This document shows positions 1 to 8,440 of a DNA stretch of 64,000 nucleotides, one piece after another. The DNA lies in the NCBI GenBank assembly GCA_964658655.1, contig CAZZZL010000005.1:62001-126000 (forward strand). The letters are read 5' to 3'. A program made the translations under genes and the position numbers. Position 1 is the first letter of the stretch. The number at the start of each line of letters is the position of its first letter. This DNA comes from G963692885 sp964658655 (GTDB taxonomy: Bacteria > Acidobacteriota > Terriglobia > Terriglobales > Acidobacteriaceae). Below the pieces are notes generated by a model. The model did not search any database. It saw only the letters and a program-made list of their open reading frames with translations, and was not told the DNA's origin.

Positions 1-80
1 CCTGGCGCAATCATGTCGCTGCCGTGTGACTTCCGTTTTCTCCAAGACCACAGGTTCTTCGCTGTGGCAGGATGATCAGC

Positions 81-523
81 ATGAAAAACACTGCGAAGCA
101 ATGCACCTCAACTGTGATCCCGGGGCTGCGGTATCGCGACGCCCTGAAGATGATCGACTGGCTCCAGCACGCCTTCGGCTTTGAGAAGCAGGCCATCTAC
201 ATGGCTGGCGAATCAACTGTCGCCCACGCGCAGCTGACATTTGGCAATGGCATGATCATGCTCGGTTCAGTGGATAACGGTTCGAAGATTGCGTCGTTGA
301 TTGCCCAGCCTGACGAAATCGGCAACCGCGGGACGCAGAATATCTACCTGGTCGTCAGCGATTGCGAGCACATTTACACTCTGCGAAAGCTGCCGGCGCT
401 GAAATTGTTATGGAGCTGACGCAGATGGACTATGGCGGCAAGGCCTTTACCTGCCGCGATCCGGAAGGGCACGTCTGGAACATCGGCGAGTACGATCCGT
501 GGGAGAAGCATGACGCGAATTAG
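81..523 (+). pseudogene. VOC-fold (glyoxalase/PhnB-like) protein, frameshifted
   Basis: The first 100 or so residues read as a vicinal-oxygen-chelate protein of the glyoxalase/PhnB-like type, opening with VIPGLRYRDALKMIDWL. The frame then runs into a premature stop at 417-419. The natural C-terminus (AKAAGAEIVMELTQMDYGGK, then a conserved FTCRDPEGHVWNIGEYDPW ending) is present in another frame from about 383 to the TAG at 521-523. One base appears to be missing near 381-383 (ACT-C?T-GCG). The ATG at 81 has an AGGA 8 nt upstream and is preferred over the ATG at 72, which has no spaced ribosome-binding site. It could be a real pseudogene, a sequencing error or a programmed shift; no slippery heptamer is obvious. 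It ends one base before the convergent gene. Confidence 0.75.
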
Positions 524-1045
524 CTAGGGTTGCGGGGGTGGAGGCGCACCCGTCGTCAACAGGGTCTGCACGTCGCCGACCAGTTGCTGCACTGTGTCAG
601 AAAACGCTGTATCACGGTTACGTTTGCGGAAGGCGAAATCGACCTGCTCGACGAATCCCCAGAGCGATGCTCCCGTCTTCGCGTCAGTAATGGCGACACG
701 AATCTGCGGCTTGTTGATTTGAGGCGGGTCGACAAAGCGAATCGCGAACACGACGTCGGCGTCCTTCGGATCGAGTACCAGCTCAAACCGTCCCCAATTC
801 TTCATGTCAGCGTAGAACTCACTGTAAGCGCGTTCCGGACCTCCGCTGTAACTGGACGGAAACGCCGTGATGTCGCCCATCTCGTAGGAGATAAACACCC
901 GCTTGCCACTCTGCAGGGGCGTCGGGATCGGTGCCTGGACAGTATTAATGCCGGCGACGGCTGAACTTCGCTGAGCAGCCCCGGCAGATGCGGCAAACCC
1001 GGCCGACAATACAGTGATGGCGAATGTACGACACAAAGAGGGCAT
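524..1045 (-). CDS. secreted protein of unknown function
   Basis: This 173-residue protein starts with a typical signal peptide: charged MPSLCR, a hydrophobic stretch, and an A-G-A-A-Q cleavage region near residue 25. The mature part has a segment KRVFISYEMGDITAFPSSYS followed by a mixed alpha/beta region, and it ends in a proline run (PPPPQP). No catalytic motif is evident. The middle part (VRVAITDAKTG-like strand, then SLWGFVEQ) recalls small periplasmic domains that report on ligand or envelope state, but I cannot name a family. It sits downstream of fabF on the same strand with a 140-bp gap, so co-transcription is possible. Export to the periplasm or outer membrane is inferred from the signal peptide. 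Confidence 0.75.
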   Translation of the reverse strand: MPSLCRTFAITVLSAGFAASAGAAQRSSAVAGINTVQAPIPTPLQSGKRVFISYEMGDITAFPSSYSGGPERAYSEFYADMKNWGRFELVLDPKDADVVFAIRFVDPPQINKPQIRVAITDAKTGASLWGFVEQVDFAFRKRNRDTAFSDTVQQLVGDVQTLLTTGAPPPPQP

Positions 1046-1185
1046 TATCTTTTCTCCAACGGCCTGGCTATCGAGGAAGCTCCGCAGCGAAACCGATTGA
1101 GAGACGCAGGCTGCTTTGCAGGAGTCTCAGCAGTGGTGAAATCAATAGAAGACTCCCACACGTGCAAAGGATAGCAATACGTTCT

Positions 1186-2400
1186 CTAGCGATAAGCTTT
1201 GAAGGCCAGTACTGCGTTCAATCCGCCGAATGCGAATGAGTTCGACAGGGCTGCGTCGATTCTCTTCGGGCGCGCTTCATTGGGAACGACATCGAGCCCG
1301 CACGCCGGGTCAACTTTGTTGAAGTTGATGGTCGGCGGCAGCACGCTGTTCTGAATGGCCAGCGCGGTTACGACTGCCTCGACGGCACCGGCAGCGCCGA
1401 AGGTGTGCGCGTGCATGGATTTCGTCGAGCTGATGGCCAGGCCATTGTCAGCATAATCGCCAAATACAAGGCGCAAGGCTGCAGATTCCACGCGGTCATT
1501 CGCTTCGGTTGCCGTGCCGTGCGCATTCACATACGTAATCTCTTCCGGCGAGAGTCCGCCATCACGCATGGCTGCCCGCATCGCCCGCGCAGCTCCTTCA
1601 GGCGATGGCTGGGTCATGTGGCTGGCATCGGAGGACATGCCAAAGCCGACAATCTCGACAATCGGCTGCGCGCCGCGCGCCAGTGCAGCTTCCAGCGGCT
1701 CCAGCACCATCATCGCGCCTCCCTCGCCAAGCACCATGCCGGTGCGGTCCGCCGAAAAGGGCCGGCAGGTATCCGGGCTCACTACGCGCATGGCCTCCCA
1801 GGCTTTCAACCCGCCAAAAAACAGCGGTGCTTCACTCCCGCCACACAGCGCAACGGGCACAGCGCCGGAGCGCACCATCCAGAATGCCTGGCCGATGGCA
1901 TGTGCTGAGGATGAGCAGGCGGTCGAGACAGTATAGGTAGGTCCCTGGATGCCGTATTCGATCGAAATGTGGCTGGCCCCGGCGCTTTCCATGCTCAGCG
2001 GGATGGTCAGCGGATTCACCCTGGGCCGGTTGTGGTGATACATCTCCCAGTAGCCAACTTCTTCAACGGCGCGGCCACCCATGCAGCATCCGGTCACAAT
2101 CGCGGAGGCAGCGCGGAGATCATCGGTCCATTCGATACCGGACTGCCTGACGGCCTCGCGTGCAGCGACGAGCGCCAGCTGGGCAGAGCGGTCCATCAGC
2201 GCTACATTTTTGTCTGGAAAGTGCGCGTCGCGATCGTAGCCCCTGATGCTGGCTGCATTCTTGAAGCGGATATTGCCCTGCTCGTAGGCAGGCAGCGGGC
2301 TGATCCCGGATTTACCGGCGGCCAGGGATTGCCAGAATTCCGAGGTATCCAGGCCCAGGGAAGTGATGGCGCCCAGTCCTGTGATGACGACCCGATGCAT
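1186..2400 (-). CDS. fabF: beta-ketoacyl-ACP synthase (FabF/KAS II type)
   Basis: This is a condensing enzyme that joins an acyl chain to malonyl-ACP. The protein is 404 residues from the ATG at 2400 (MHRVVITGLG), which matches the family N-terminus; the longer reading frame adds 15 unrelated residues. The thiolase-fold triad is visible: Cys162 in VSTACSSSAHA, His294 in VNAHGTATEAND and His332 in KSMHAHTFGAAGA. The second His motif differs from the usual KSMTGHLLGAAGA (HAHTFG), so substrate range may differ from housekeeping FabF. It starts 10 bp after the stop of the upstream acyl carrier protein gene, with no good ribosome-binding site, suggesting translational coupling. A dedicated ACP-KS pair can serve primary fatty-acid synthesis or a special lipid. 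Confidence 0.9.
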   Translation of the reverse strand: MHRVVITGLGAITSLGLDTSEFWQSLAAGKSGISPLPAYEQGNIRFKNAASIRGYDRDAHFPDKNVALMDRSAQLALVAAREAVRQSGIEWTDDLRAASAIVTGCCMGGRAVEEVGYWEMYHHNRPRVNPLTIPLSMESAGASHISIEYGIQGPTYTVSTACSSSAHAIGQAFWMVRSGAVPVALCGGSEAPLFFGGLKAWEAMRVVSPDTCRPFSADRTGMVLGEGGAMMVLEPLEAALARGAQPIVEIVGFGMSSDASHMTQPSPEGAARAMRAAMRDGGLSPEEITYVNAHGTATEANDRVESAALRLVFGDYADNGLAISSTKSMHAHTFGAAGAVEAVVTALAIQNSVLPPTINFNKVDPACGLDVVPNEARPKRIDAALSNSFAFGGLNAVLAFKAYR

Positions 2401-2410
2401 ACCGGGCACG

Positions 2411-2695
2411 CTAACTGGCAGACGAGGACTTTTCCTTCGCCTCAACCAGCTGCGTTACGCCGACAATCATCTCGCTCACGCGACTGATCTGCTTCGCTTC
2501 CTGGTCATCAATCTCGACGTCAAATTCGTTCTCTACTTCGAAAAGGAGGTTCAGTTTATCCAGGGAATCCATGCCCAGGTCTTCAAAGGTCTTCTCCGGC
2601 GTGACATCTTCCACGGGAATCCTTCGAATACCTGCTACCAGGCGCAGAACGCGGTCTTGAATGCTTTCAGGCACGTATCTCTCGGTCACTTCCAT
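2411..2695 (-). CDS. acyl carrier protein
   Basis: This is a 94-residue acyl carrier protein. Its phosphopantetheine site is Ser44 in EDLGMDSLDKLNLL, and the four-helix pattern and acidic helix II (FEVENEFDVEIDD) are typical. The start at 2695 (MEVTERYVPE) follows an AAGGGC ribosome-binding site by about 10 nt; the longer frame upstream carries 46 non-homologous residues. It is followed after 10 bp by fabF on the same strand, so the two form a carrier-plus-condensing-enzyme module. The sequence is more divergent than a typical housekeeping AcpP, for example IRRIPVEDVTPEKTF in place of the usual VVEQLGVKEEE-like segment. It may therefore be a specialised carrier rather than the general fatty-acid ACP (inference). 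Confidence 0.9.
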   Translation of the reverse strand: MEVTERYVPESIQDRVLRLVAGIRRIPVEDVTPEKTFEDLGMDSLDKLNLLFEVENEFDVEIDDQEAKQISRVSEMIVGVTQLVEAKEKSSSAS

Positions 2696-3047
2696 AGCCC
2701 AGGTGCCCTTCGCAAAGTTGCCACGGCAAAGCCAACTCGGCAGGTGAACACATGGTAAAAGGTCTTTCCGGATTCTACTACTCAAAATGGCCTTGTGGCG
2801 GGGGATTGCACCTCGTAAGACACTTAGACGCAAGCGGATGCCGTCGTCAAAGGGCTCCTTGTCCTACCCCTCCCTGCAGGCGATTGCCCGGTGCATGGTT
2901 GATACACATTGCACTGAAAATTAAGCAATCATTCTTGTATTCCTAACAACCTGTTGACGCTGGCCACAGCATACTGACGGCATCGGCACCGGGCCGTGAG
3001 CAACTCCAGCAGGTGGTGGATCAGCTTGGAAGTGGAATGGGGACCCC
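2696..3047. other. divergent intergenic region between acp and the PHP gene
   Basis: This 352-bp spacer separates the minus-strand acp-fabF pair from the plus-strand PHP gene. I find no convincing gene. A possible minus-strand promoter reads TTGCTT (2923-2928), an 18-bp spacer and TATCAA (2899-2904); it is weak. The plus-strand side has no clear -35/-10 pair. Confidence 0.3.
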
Positions 3048-4223
3048 ATGCGCATTTCATATCTCTGGGAAGAAACGCAGCGAGTCAAGGACGGCAAGAC
3101 ATCCGTCGTTTCTGAATACGCAACCGCTGTCTCACTACACAGCCACACCAGCATGTCCGAGGAAAGCCTGACGTTTATCAACAAGATGGCGCGGGATATT
3201 CCGTTTTTGCGCAGAGTATTCGAGGGCTGCGAACGGCGGACACTGGCCCGTCACGGCCTCAAGCTCGACTTTCTGCAGGGGAACTGGCGTCCGCCTCTGG
3301 TACCCAGGATGGCTTTTGAACTGGAGACCCGCCAGATCCAGGAGCAACTCGGCCTGAACGCGCTCGTCTCCATTACAGACCACGACACCATCCAGGCCCC
3401 CATGCTGCTGCGCACTGTCGCCTCGTCACGCCACATCCCAGTGTCCGTCGAGTGGTCTACCCCCTACCGGGATACGGAGTTCCACCTGGGCATCCACAAC
3501 CTGCCGAGCGACACCGGTCAGCAGTGGATGCGTCGCTTTGCGGACTACACCGCACGCCCCAATCCCGTGGAACTCGCCAGCATCCTGCGCGGCCTGCACG
3601 CCCTGCCGAATGTGCTGCTGGTACTCAACCATCCCCTGTGGGACCTGTACTCTATCGGCCAGGAGCAACACGAGCGCTGTGTTGGCGACTTCATGGTGGA
3701 ACATGGCGCTTGTATGCATGCACTTGAGCTGAACGGCCTCCGCAACCTGAAGGAGAACCGCGCCGTGGTCAAGCTGGCGCAGCGGTGGGGACAGCTGCTT
3801 ATCTCCGGTGGAGATCGTCATGGTCTGGAACCCAATGCCGTTGTGAATCTGACTAATGCCGTCACCTTCAACGACTTTGTGCACGAAATCCGCGTCGGGA
3901 AGCAGAGCCATGTACTGTTCATGCAGCAATACAAGGCACCGTGGGAACAGCGCATCCTGCATTCGACGCTCGACGCCGTCCGCAGATTTCCGCAGTTTTC
4001 CGAAGGTTGGCAGCGCTGGGATGAACGCGCTTTTCATCCCGATGCGGAAGGCAATATGCGGCCCATGGCAGAGTTGTGGCCCAGCGGCAAGCCGCCACGG
4101 CTGCTGCGGCTGGCAATCGGCATGGTGCATATGCTGCAAAGCCGGCCCTTCGCCAAGGGTATGAGCATGTTCTACGCGGATGTTGATATGGAATCCGGCG
4201 TGGGCGACACCGAAGCAGCCTGA
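3048..4223 (+). CDS. PHP-domain metal-dependent hydrolase
   Basis: This is a 391-residue PHP (polymerase and histidinol phosphatase) domain protein. The metal-ligand motifs are in order: H31-x-H33 (SLHSHTSMS), D111-H112-D113 (ITDHDT), H195 (LNHPLWD) and D256-R-H258 (SGGDRHG). This is the pattern of phosphoesterases that use two or three divalent metals. An insertion between the first and second motif (about residues 45-105) and a 100-residue C-terminal extension are not part of the minimal PHP fold. The substrate cannot be named. No signal peptide is present, so it is probably cytoplasmic. It lies between a divergent ACP-KS pair and a convergent GT2 glycosyltransferase, so a role in envelope lipid or glycan metabolism is possible but only inferred. 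Confidence 0.8.
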   Translation: MRISYLWEETQRVKDGKTSVVSEYATAVSLHSHTSMSEESLTFINKMARDIPFLRRVFEGCERRTLARHGLKLDFLQGNWRPPLVPRMAFELETRQIQEQLGLNALVSITDHDTIQAPMLLRTVASSRHIPVSVEWSTPYRDTEFHLGIHNLPSDTGQQWMRRFADYTARPNPVELASILRGLHALPNVLLVLNHPLWDLYSIGQEQHERCVGDFMVEHGACMHALELNGLRNLKENRAVVKLAQRWGQLLISGGDRHGLEPNAVVNLTNAVTFNDFVHEIRVGKQSHVLFMQQYKAPWEQRILHSTLDAVRRFPQFSEGWQRWDERAFHPDAEGNMRPMAELWPSGKPPRLLRLAIGMVHMLQSRPFAKGMSMFYADVDMESGVGDTEAA

Positions 4224-4253
4224 GCGCGGCGTCGCAGACGGCGAGCTGGAGCC

Positions 4254-5003
4254 TTAGAGGCCGCTCGATTCCCGGATATCGATGTACTCCTGCGTATAGG
4301 GCCGCTTGAAGAATGTCGTCCAGAAATAATTGATCGAGTAGCGGAATGCCATGCGCAGGACGCCCTCCTTGTTGAGCCGCCGCGCCGACGTGTACATCTT
4401 CAACTTTAGCGTGAACAGTACCGGGCCAACCTTGCTGATGCGGCGTGCAATGTCCGTGTCTTCGCCATAGAACGCAATGCTGGTATCGAAACCGCCGATC
4501 TGTTCCAGCGCCCGCCGCGAGAGGACGAAATTCCCGCCCTGGATCATCGAGCCGACACGCAAAATGTAACGATTGATTGCATACGAACTCCACGCAATAA
4601 AGTAATACACGCGCACCAGCAGTCGCTGCCGCATGGTCAGGTCGTAATAGATAACCGGCCCGCTGAGCGCGGCCAGTCTTGGCTGCTGCTTGAAGTTGCG
4701 GACTACCTCGTCCACCCAGCCCGGAGTCAAGACGGAATCGGCATCGACGTTAGCAATGTAGTCGCCGGTACTGGCGTCAAAGCCGGCCTGGCGCGCGTAC
4801 GTCAGGCCCTTGCGCGGCTCGTCGACGAGATGCACGCGCGGAAAAGACAACGCTACGTCACGCGTGCTGTCTGTGCTGGCATTATTGACGACGATAATTT
4901 CGAAGGTGTCAGGAGCGCTCGCCGTCTGCGCAACGATCGATGCGAGGCATCGACCAAGGTAGGCTTCCTCGTTGTACGCGGGCACTACAAAGCTGATACG
5001 CAT
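4254..5003 (-). CDS. family 2 glycosyltransferase
   Basis: This 249-residue GT-A-fold enzyme is of the GT2 type, which transfers a sugar from a nucleotide-sugar donor. The N-terminal Rossmann-like strand (ISFVVPAYNEEAYLGRCL), the NNASTDSTRD loop and the nucleotide/metal site NVDADS (residues about 88-93) are all clear. ALEQIGGFDTSIAFYGEDTD is the usual acceptor-side ED motif. A hydrophobic stretch in the middle (LLVRVYYFIAWSSYAINRYI) may attach it to the membrane. It ends 30 bp from the convergent PHP gene. Typical products are cell-envelope glycolipids or polysaccharide; the real substrate is unknown. Confidence 0.88.
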   Translation of the reverse strand: MRISFVVPAYNEEAYLGRCLASIVAQTASAPDTFEIIVVNNASTDSTRDVALSFPRVHLVDEPRKGLTYARQAGFDASTGDYIANVDADSVLTPGWVDEVVRNFKQQPRLAALSGPVIYYDLTMRQRLLVRVYYFIAWSSYAINRYILRVGSMIQGGNFVLSRRALEQIGGFDTSIAFYGEDTDIARRISKVGPVLFTLKLKMYTSARRLNKEGVLRMAFRYSINYFWTTFFKRPYTQEYIDIRESSGL

Positions 5004-5141
5004 CCGCAGGTTAGTTAATCATCTTTCGATTACAGGATGATGACGAGAACGGTCGGAACCGGAACGGTACATAGGGTGCTAACAAGTCCATTTTCTTCGT
5101 CCGCAAAATGCCTGCTTCTATAGTCAGCCTCAAAGGTCGCC

Positions 5142-5665
5142 AAGGCCACGACAACTCAACTTAGCCTTGAGGACTATCTCCAGACATCGTTCAGCCCTCA
5201 TGTTGAATATGTCGACGGAGAACTCAAGGCGCGCAACATGGGCAGCTACGAGCACGCAAGGCTGCGACTCCTGGTACGAGCATGGTTCGCGCAGATGGAA
5301 AAGTAGTGGCGTCCAGGGCGCCACTGAGCATCGCACTCGGGCCTCGGACTCCAACATCCTGATTCCTGATGTGGCACTACTGCCGCGAGGTCCGCAGCCG
5401 CGCGTCATCGAACAACCTCCGATCCTCGCAGTCGAAATTCTCTCGTCCGGAGATGCTTATGCCGAACTCACCATCAAGATTCGCAAATATCTTGATGGGA
5501 AGTCGCTGCGGTCGGGTAATCGATCCGGAGACACCGCTTGGACAGATCTGAACCGCTCCCTACGCCTGCAAGAGCAGCGCAATACTCAGCGTTGAAGGGA
5601 CTCCGATCTACATGGAGTTGCCAGCGCTCTTCGAGTTACCCCAAAAACAGCTGACACGCCGCTGA
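5142..5665 (+). pseudogene. Uma2 family (DUF820) endonuclease-fold protein, degraded
   Basis: Three pieces in three frames add up to one Uma2-family protein. Piece one (5142-5303) reads ATTTQLSLEDYLQTSF and HVEYVDGELKARNMGSYEHA before a TAG at 5304-5306. Piece two (about 5312-5500, next frame) reads ILIPDVALLPRGPQP and PPILAVEILSSGDAY. Piece three (from about 5516) reads VIDPETPLGQI, a TGA at 5549-5551, then APYACKSSAILSVEGTPIYM and a final stop at 5663-5665. The codon in the start position is AAG (5142-5144), where an ATG would be expected. That gives a lost start, two in-frame stops and two frameshifts. The family fold resembles restriction endonucleases, but its function is poorly known and this copy is dead. 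Confidence 0.8.
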
Positions 5666-5676
5666 CCTCGCGAGGC

Positions 5677-7728
5677 TTACAGTTCGACTGACTTCGTCTC
5701 CACCAGGTGCTTCGACTTCTCAATAAATTCAGCCAAAGGCACCGCACCCTGGTCACCCTTGCCACGCACGCGCACACTCACTGCGTTTGCTTCCGCTTCC
5801 TTGTCGCCGAACACCAGCACATACGGAATCTTCTGCATCGTCAGATCGCGGACCTTGGCATTCATCTTTTCGTTGCGTGCATCCAGTTCGACGCGGAAAC
5901 CCGCCTGCTCCAACTGCCTTTTTATTTCCTCACCATAAGCAGCATGGCGTTCCGCGATTGGCACCAGACCAATCTGAACAGGCGCCAGCCACAGCGGAAA
6001 TGCCCCGCCATAATGCTCAATCAATACGCCGAAGAAACGTTCAACTGACCCATACAGCGCGCGATGCACCATCACCGGCTGATGCCGCTCGCCATCTTCA
6101 CCGACATACTCGAGCTCGAAACGGGCCGGCAGGTTGAAGTCAAACTGAACGGTCGACAACTGCCACAAGCGGCCGAGGACATCAACCAGCTTGATATCGA
6201 TCTTCGGCCCGTAGAATGCCGCTTCGCCAGGGATCGTCCGATAGGGAATGCCCTTCCGATCGAGCGCATTCTTGAGCGACGAGATTGCCAGCTCCCACTT
6301 CTCATCCGAGCCTGCGTAACTCTGCCGATCCTTTGGGTCCCAGGTTGATAACTCGACTTTGAAATCGCTGAAACCGAAGGTTGTCAGCACGGCCTGCGCA
6401 AAATCAATGCACCCGACGACTTCATCTTCAATCTGTTCCGGGGTGCAGAAAATGTGCGCATCGTCCTGCGTAAAGCCGCGAACCCGCAGCAGCCCGTGCA
6501 TGGTGCCCGAACGCTCGTAACGATAAACGTTACCTAATTCCGCATAGCGCACCGGCAGGTCGCGATAACTCTTCGGCGAATTCTTGTAGATCAAAATATG
6601 GAACGGACAATTCATTGGCTTCAGCCGGTAATCGGCGTCGTCCAGCTCCATGGGCGTGTACATGTTCTGCGAGTAAAAGCCTTCATGACCGCTGGTCTTC
6701 CACAGATCAACCTTGGCTACATGCGGCGTGTACACCATATCGTATCCGCGGCGGATACACTCGTCGCGCATCCAGTCTTCCATCTGTTTCCGGATCACCG
6801 CGCCCTTGGGATGGAAGAACACCAGCCCCGAACCGGCCAGCTCCTGGATGGAGAACAGGTCAAGCTGTTTGCCCAGTACGCGATGATCGCGCTTGGCCAT
6901 CTCCTCCAACCGCTCGAAGTGCTGGTCCAGCTCTTTCTTCGAGAAGAATGCAGTCCCGTAAATTCGCTGCAGCTGTGGATTCTTCTCATCACCCAGCCAG
7001 TATGCGCCGGCAAGGTTCATTACTTTGAACGCCTTCACACGGCCGGTAGATGGCACGTGCGGCCCGCGACAAAAGTCGACAAAGTTCCCATTGCGGTAAA
7101 GCGAGATCTCATCGCCGGGCTTCGTAAAACGCTCGACGAAATGCATCTTCATAAAATCGTTGCCGGCCTTGAATTCAGCCAGCCCCTGCTCACGCGATGT
7201 GTGCTCGAGCACAAACTTCTCATCGCGCGCGACCACGTCAGCCATCTTCTGCTCGATGCGCACTAGGTCTTCATTCGTGAACGGCGTGGGCCGGTAGAAG
7301 TCGTAAAAGAAACCTGCATCCGTCGCCGGCCCATGGCCCAGCTTCGTCTCCGGAAAAAGTTCCAGCACCGCCGTCGCCATCACGTGTGCAGCTGAATGCC
7401 GCACTACCTTTAACGCCTCCGCATCCTTCTCCGTGAGCAGCTGCAGCTTTACATCTTCCTGCAGCGGCGTCGACAGGTCGACCAGCCTTGCGGAATCAGC
7501 ATTGGCATCCGCATACATCTGCGCTTCGCTCTCCTGCTTGGCATCGACGGGCTCAGCGCCGGCTGCGGCTATCGCTGCAGGCGCGTGCACTGGCTCAATA
7601 CGCGCCACAATCGAAGCGCTCGCAAGGCGCGGAGATATGGAGTAGGCAACGTCATACGGAGTAGTGCCGGCCGCTACCTGGCGAACCGAGCCATCGGGGA
7701 GATGAATCTGGATTTGTTTTTCAGACAT
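5677..7728 (-). CDS. thrS: threonine--tRNA ligase
   Basis: Threonyl-tRNA synthetase charges tRNA-Thr with threonine. The 683 residues show the full class II layout: an N-terminal TGS domain (IQIHLPDGSVRQV), the editing domain with HSAAHVMATAV and FCRGPHVPSTG, the catalytic core with motif 2 and 3 segments (LKPMNCPFHILIYK, VRGFTQDDAHIFC, MVHRALYGSVERFFGVLIE) and the anticodon-binding domain at the end. About 35 extra residues (APAAIAAAGAEPVDAKQESE region) sit between the TGS and editing domains. The stop lies 11 bp from the end of the Uma2 remnant. No T-box leader is visible upstream. No strong ribosome-binding site precedes the ATG. Confidence 0.97.
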   Translation of the reverse strand: MSEKQIQIHLPDGSVRQVAAGTTPYDVAYSISPRLASASIVARIEPVHAPAAIAAAGAEPVDAKQESEAQMYADANADSARLVDLSTPLQEDVKLQLLTEKDAEALKVVRHSAAHVMATAVLELFPETKLGHGPATDAGFFYDFYRPTPFTNEDLVRIEQKMADVVARDEKFVLEHTSREQGLAEFKAGNDFMKMHFVERFTKPGDEISLYRNGNFVDFCRGPHVPSTGRVKAFKVMNLAGAYWLGDEKNPQLQRIYGTAFFSKKELDQHFERLEEMAKRDHRVLGKQLDLFSIQELAGSGLVFFHPKGAVIRKQMEDWMRDECIRRGYDMVYTPHVAKVDLWKTSGHEGFYSQNMYTPMELDDADYRLKPMNCPFHILIYKNSPKSYRDLPVRYAELGNVYRYERSGTMHGLLRVRGFTQDDAHIFCTPEQIEDEVVGCIDFAQAVLTTFGFSDFKVELSTWDPKDRQSYAGSDEKWELAISSLKNALDRKGIPYRTIPGEAAFYGPKIDIKLVDVLGRLWQLSTVQFDFNLPARFELEYVGEDGERHQPVMVHRALYGSVERFFGVLIEHYGGAFPLWLAPVQIGLVPIAERHAAYGEEIKRQLEQAGFRVELDARNEKMNAKVRDLTMQKIPYVLVFGDKEAEANAVSVRVRGKGDQGAVPLAEFIEKSKHLVETKSVEL

Positions 7729-7839
7729 AAGGCGTGTACGTTACGCTCATTTAAGAATAGAGGGTAGGCTAGCCCGCGTCGAGTATCCTGCACCTCAATC
7801 ACGTTTTCTTCTCATTCCGATGCGAAGCGGAGCAATGCC

Positions 7840-8412
7840 ATGCCGGCTATGCTGATTGTCTATTTTTCGCTGCTGGGCTGTTGGACCATATCCGAGATCC
7901 TGATCCTGCTGCTGACGCGCACCCCGCGCAGCACCGGCACAGTTCGCGATCGCGGTTCACTGCGTATCCTGTGGCCCGCTATTGTCGGCGGCGTCTGTAT
8001 CGGTACGTGGTACGGCGACACGCACACGCGAACCGTTCTGCATGGCGCTCACTCGGTGCGACTCGCCGCGCTCGTGATGTTTGTGGCCGGCCTGACCATT
8101 CGATGGACGGCGATCTGGAGTCTGGGCCGAGCCTTCAGTGCCAACGTTGCCATTCACGCTGCGCAACAGCTACATCGCACTGGCCTCTTCCGCTTCGTAC
8201 GCCATCCGTCGTACACAGGGCTGCTGCTCGTCCTGCTGGCGATCGGATTTTTTACGCGCAACTGGCTCGGACTCGCCATCGTCTTCCTGCCGGGCTTGTC
8301 TGCGCTGCTCTATCGGATACAAGTGGAAGAAGCGGCGCTGCGCCATGCTTTCGGCCAGCAGTATGACGAATACATCGCTGCCACCAAACGCCTGCTTCCC
8401 GGCCTCTACTGA
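7840..8412 (+). CDS. isoprenylcysteine carboxyl methyltransferase (ICMT)-family membrane protein
   Basis: This 190-residue integral membrane protein has about five hydrophobic segments. The C-terminal half carries the ICMT/PEMT-type cofactor motif RFVRHPSYTGLLLVLLA, followed after a hydrophobic helix by the conserved RIQVEEAALRHAFGQQYDEY segment. These features define bacterial S-adenosylmethionine-dependent membrane methyltransferases of unknown substrate. The ATG at 7840 has a GGAG about 8 nt upstream. It is divergent from thrS and convergent with the M28 peptidase gene. A second, unrelated member of this broad group lies at 16469-17278. Isoprenylcysteine itself is not an expected substrate in bacteria. 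Confidence 0.8.
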   Translation: MPAMLIVYFSLLGCWTISEILILLLTRTPRSTGTVRDRGSLRILWPAIVGGVCIGTWYGDTHTRTVLHGAHSVRLAALVMFVAGLTIRWTAIWSLGRAFSANVAIHAAQQLHRTGLFRFVRHPSYTGLLLVLLAIGFFTRNWLGLAIVFLPGLSALLYRIQVEEAALRHAFGQQYDEYIAATKRLLPGLY

Positions 8413-8440
8413 CTTCGAGACCGGCAAGCAGTACGTGTAG

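Noticed and set aside
3426..4139. 237-residue minus-strand frame
   Set aside because: Antisense to the PHP gene, whose metal motifs are complete on the plus strand.
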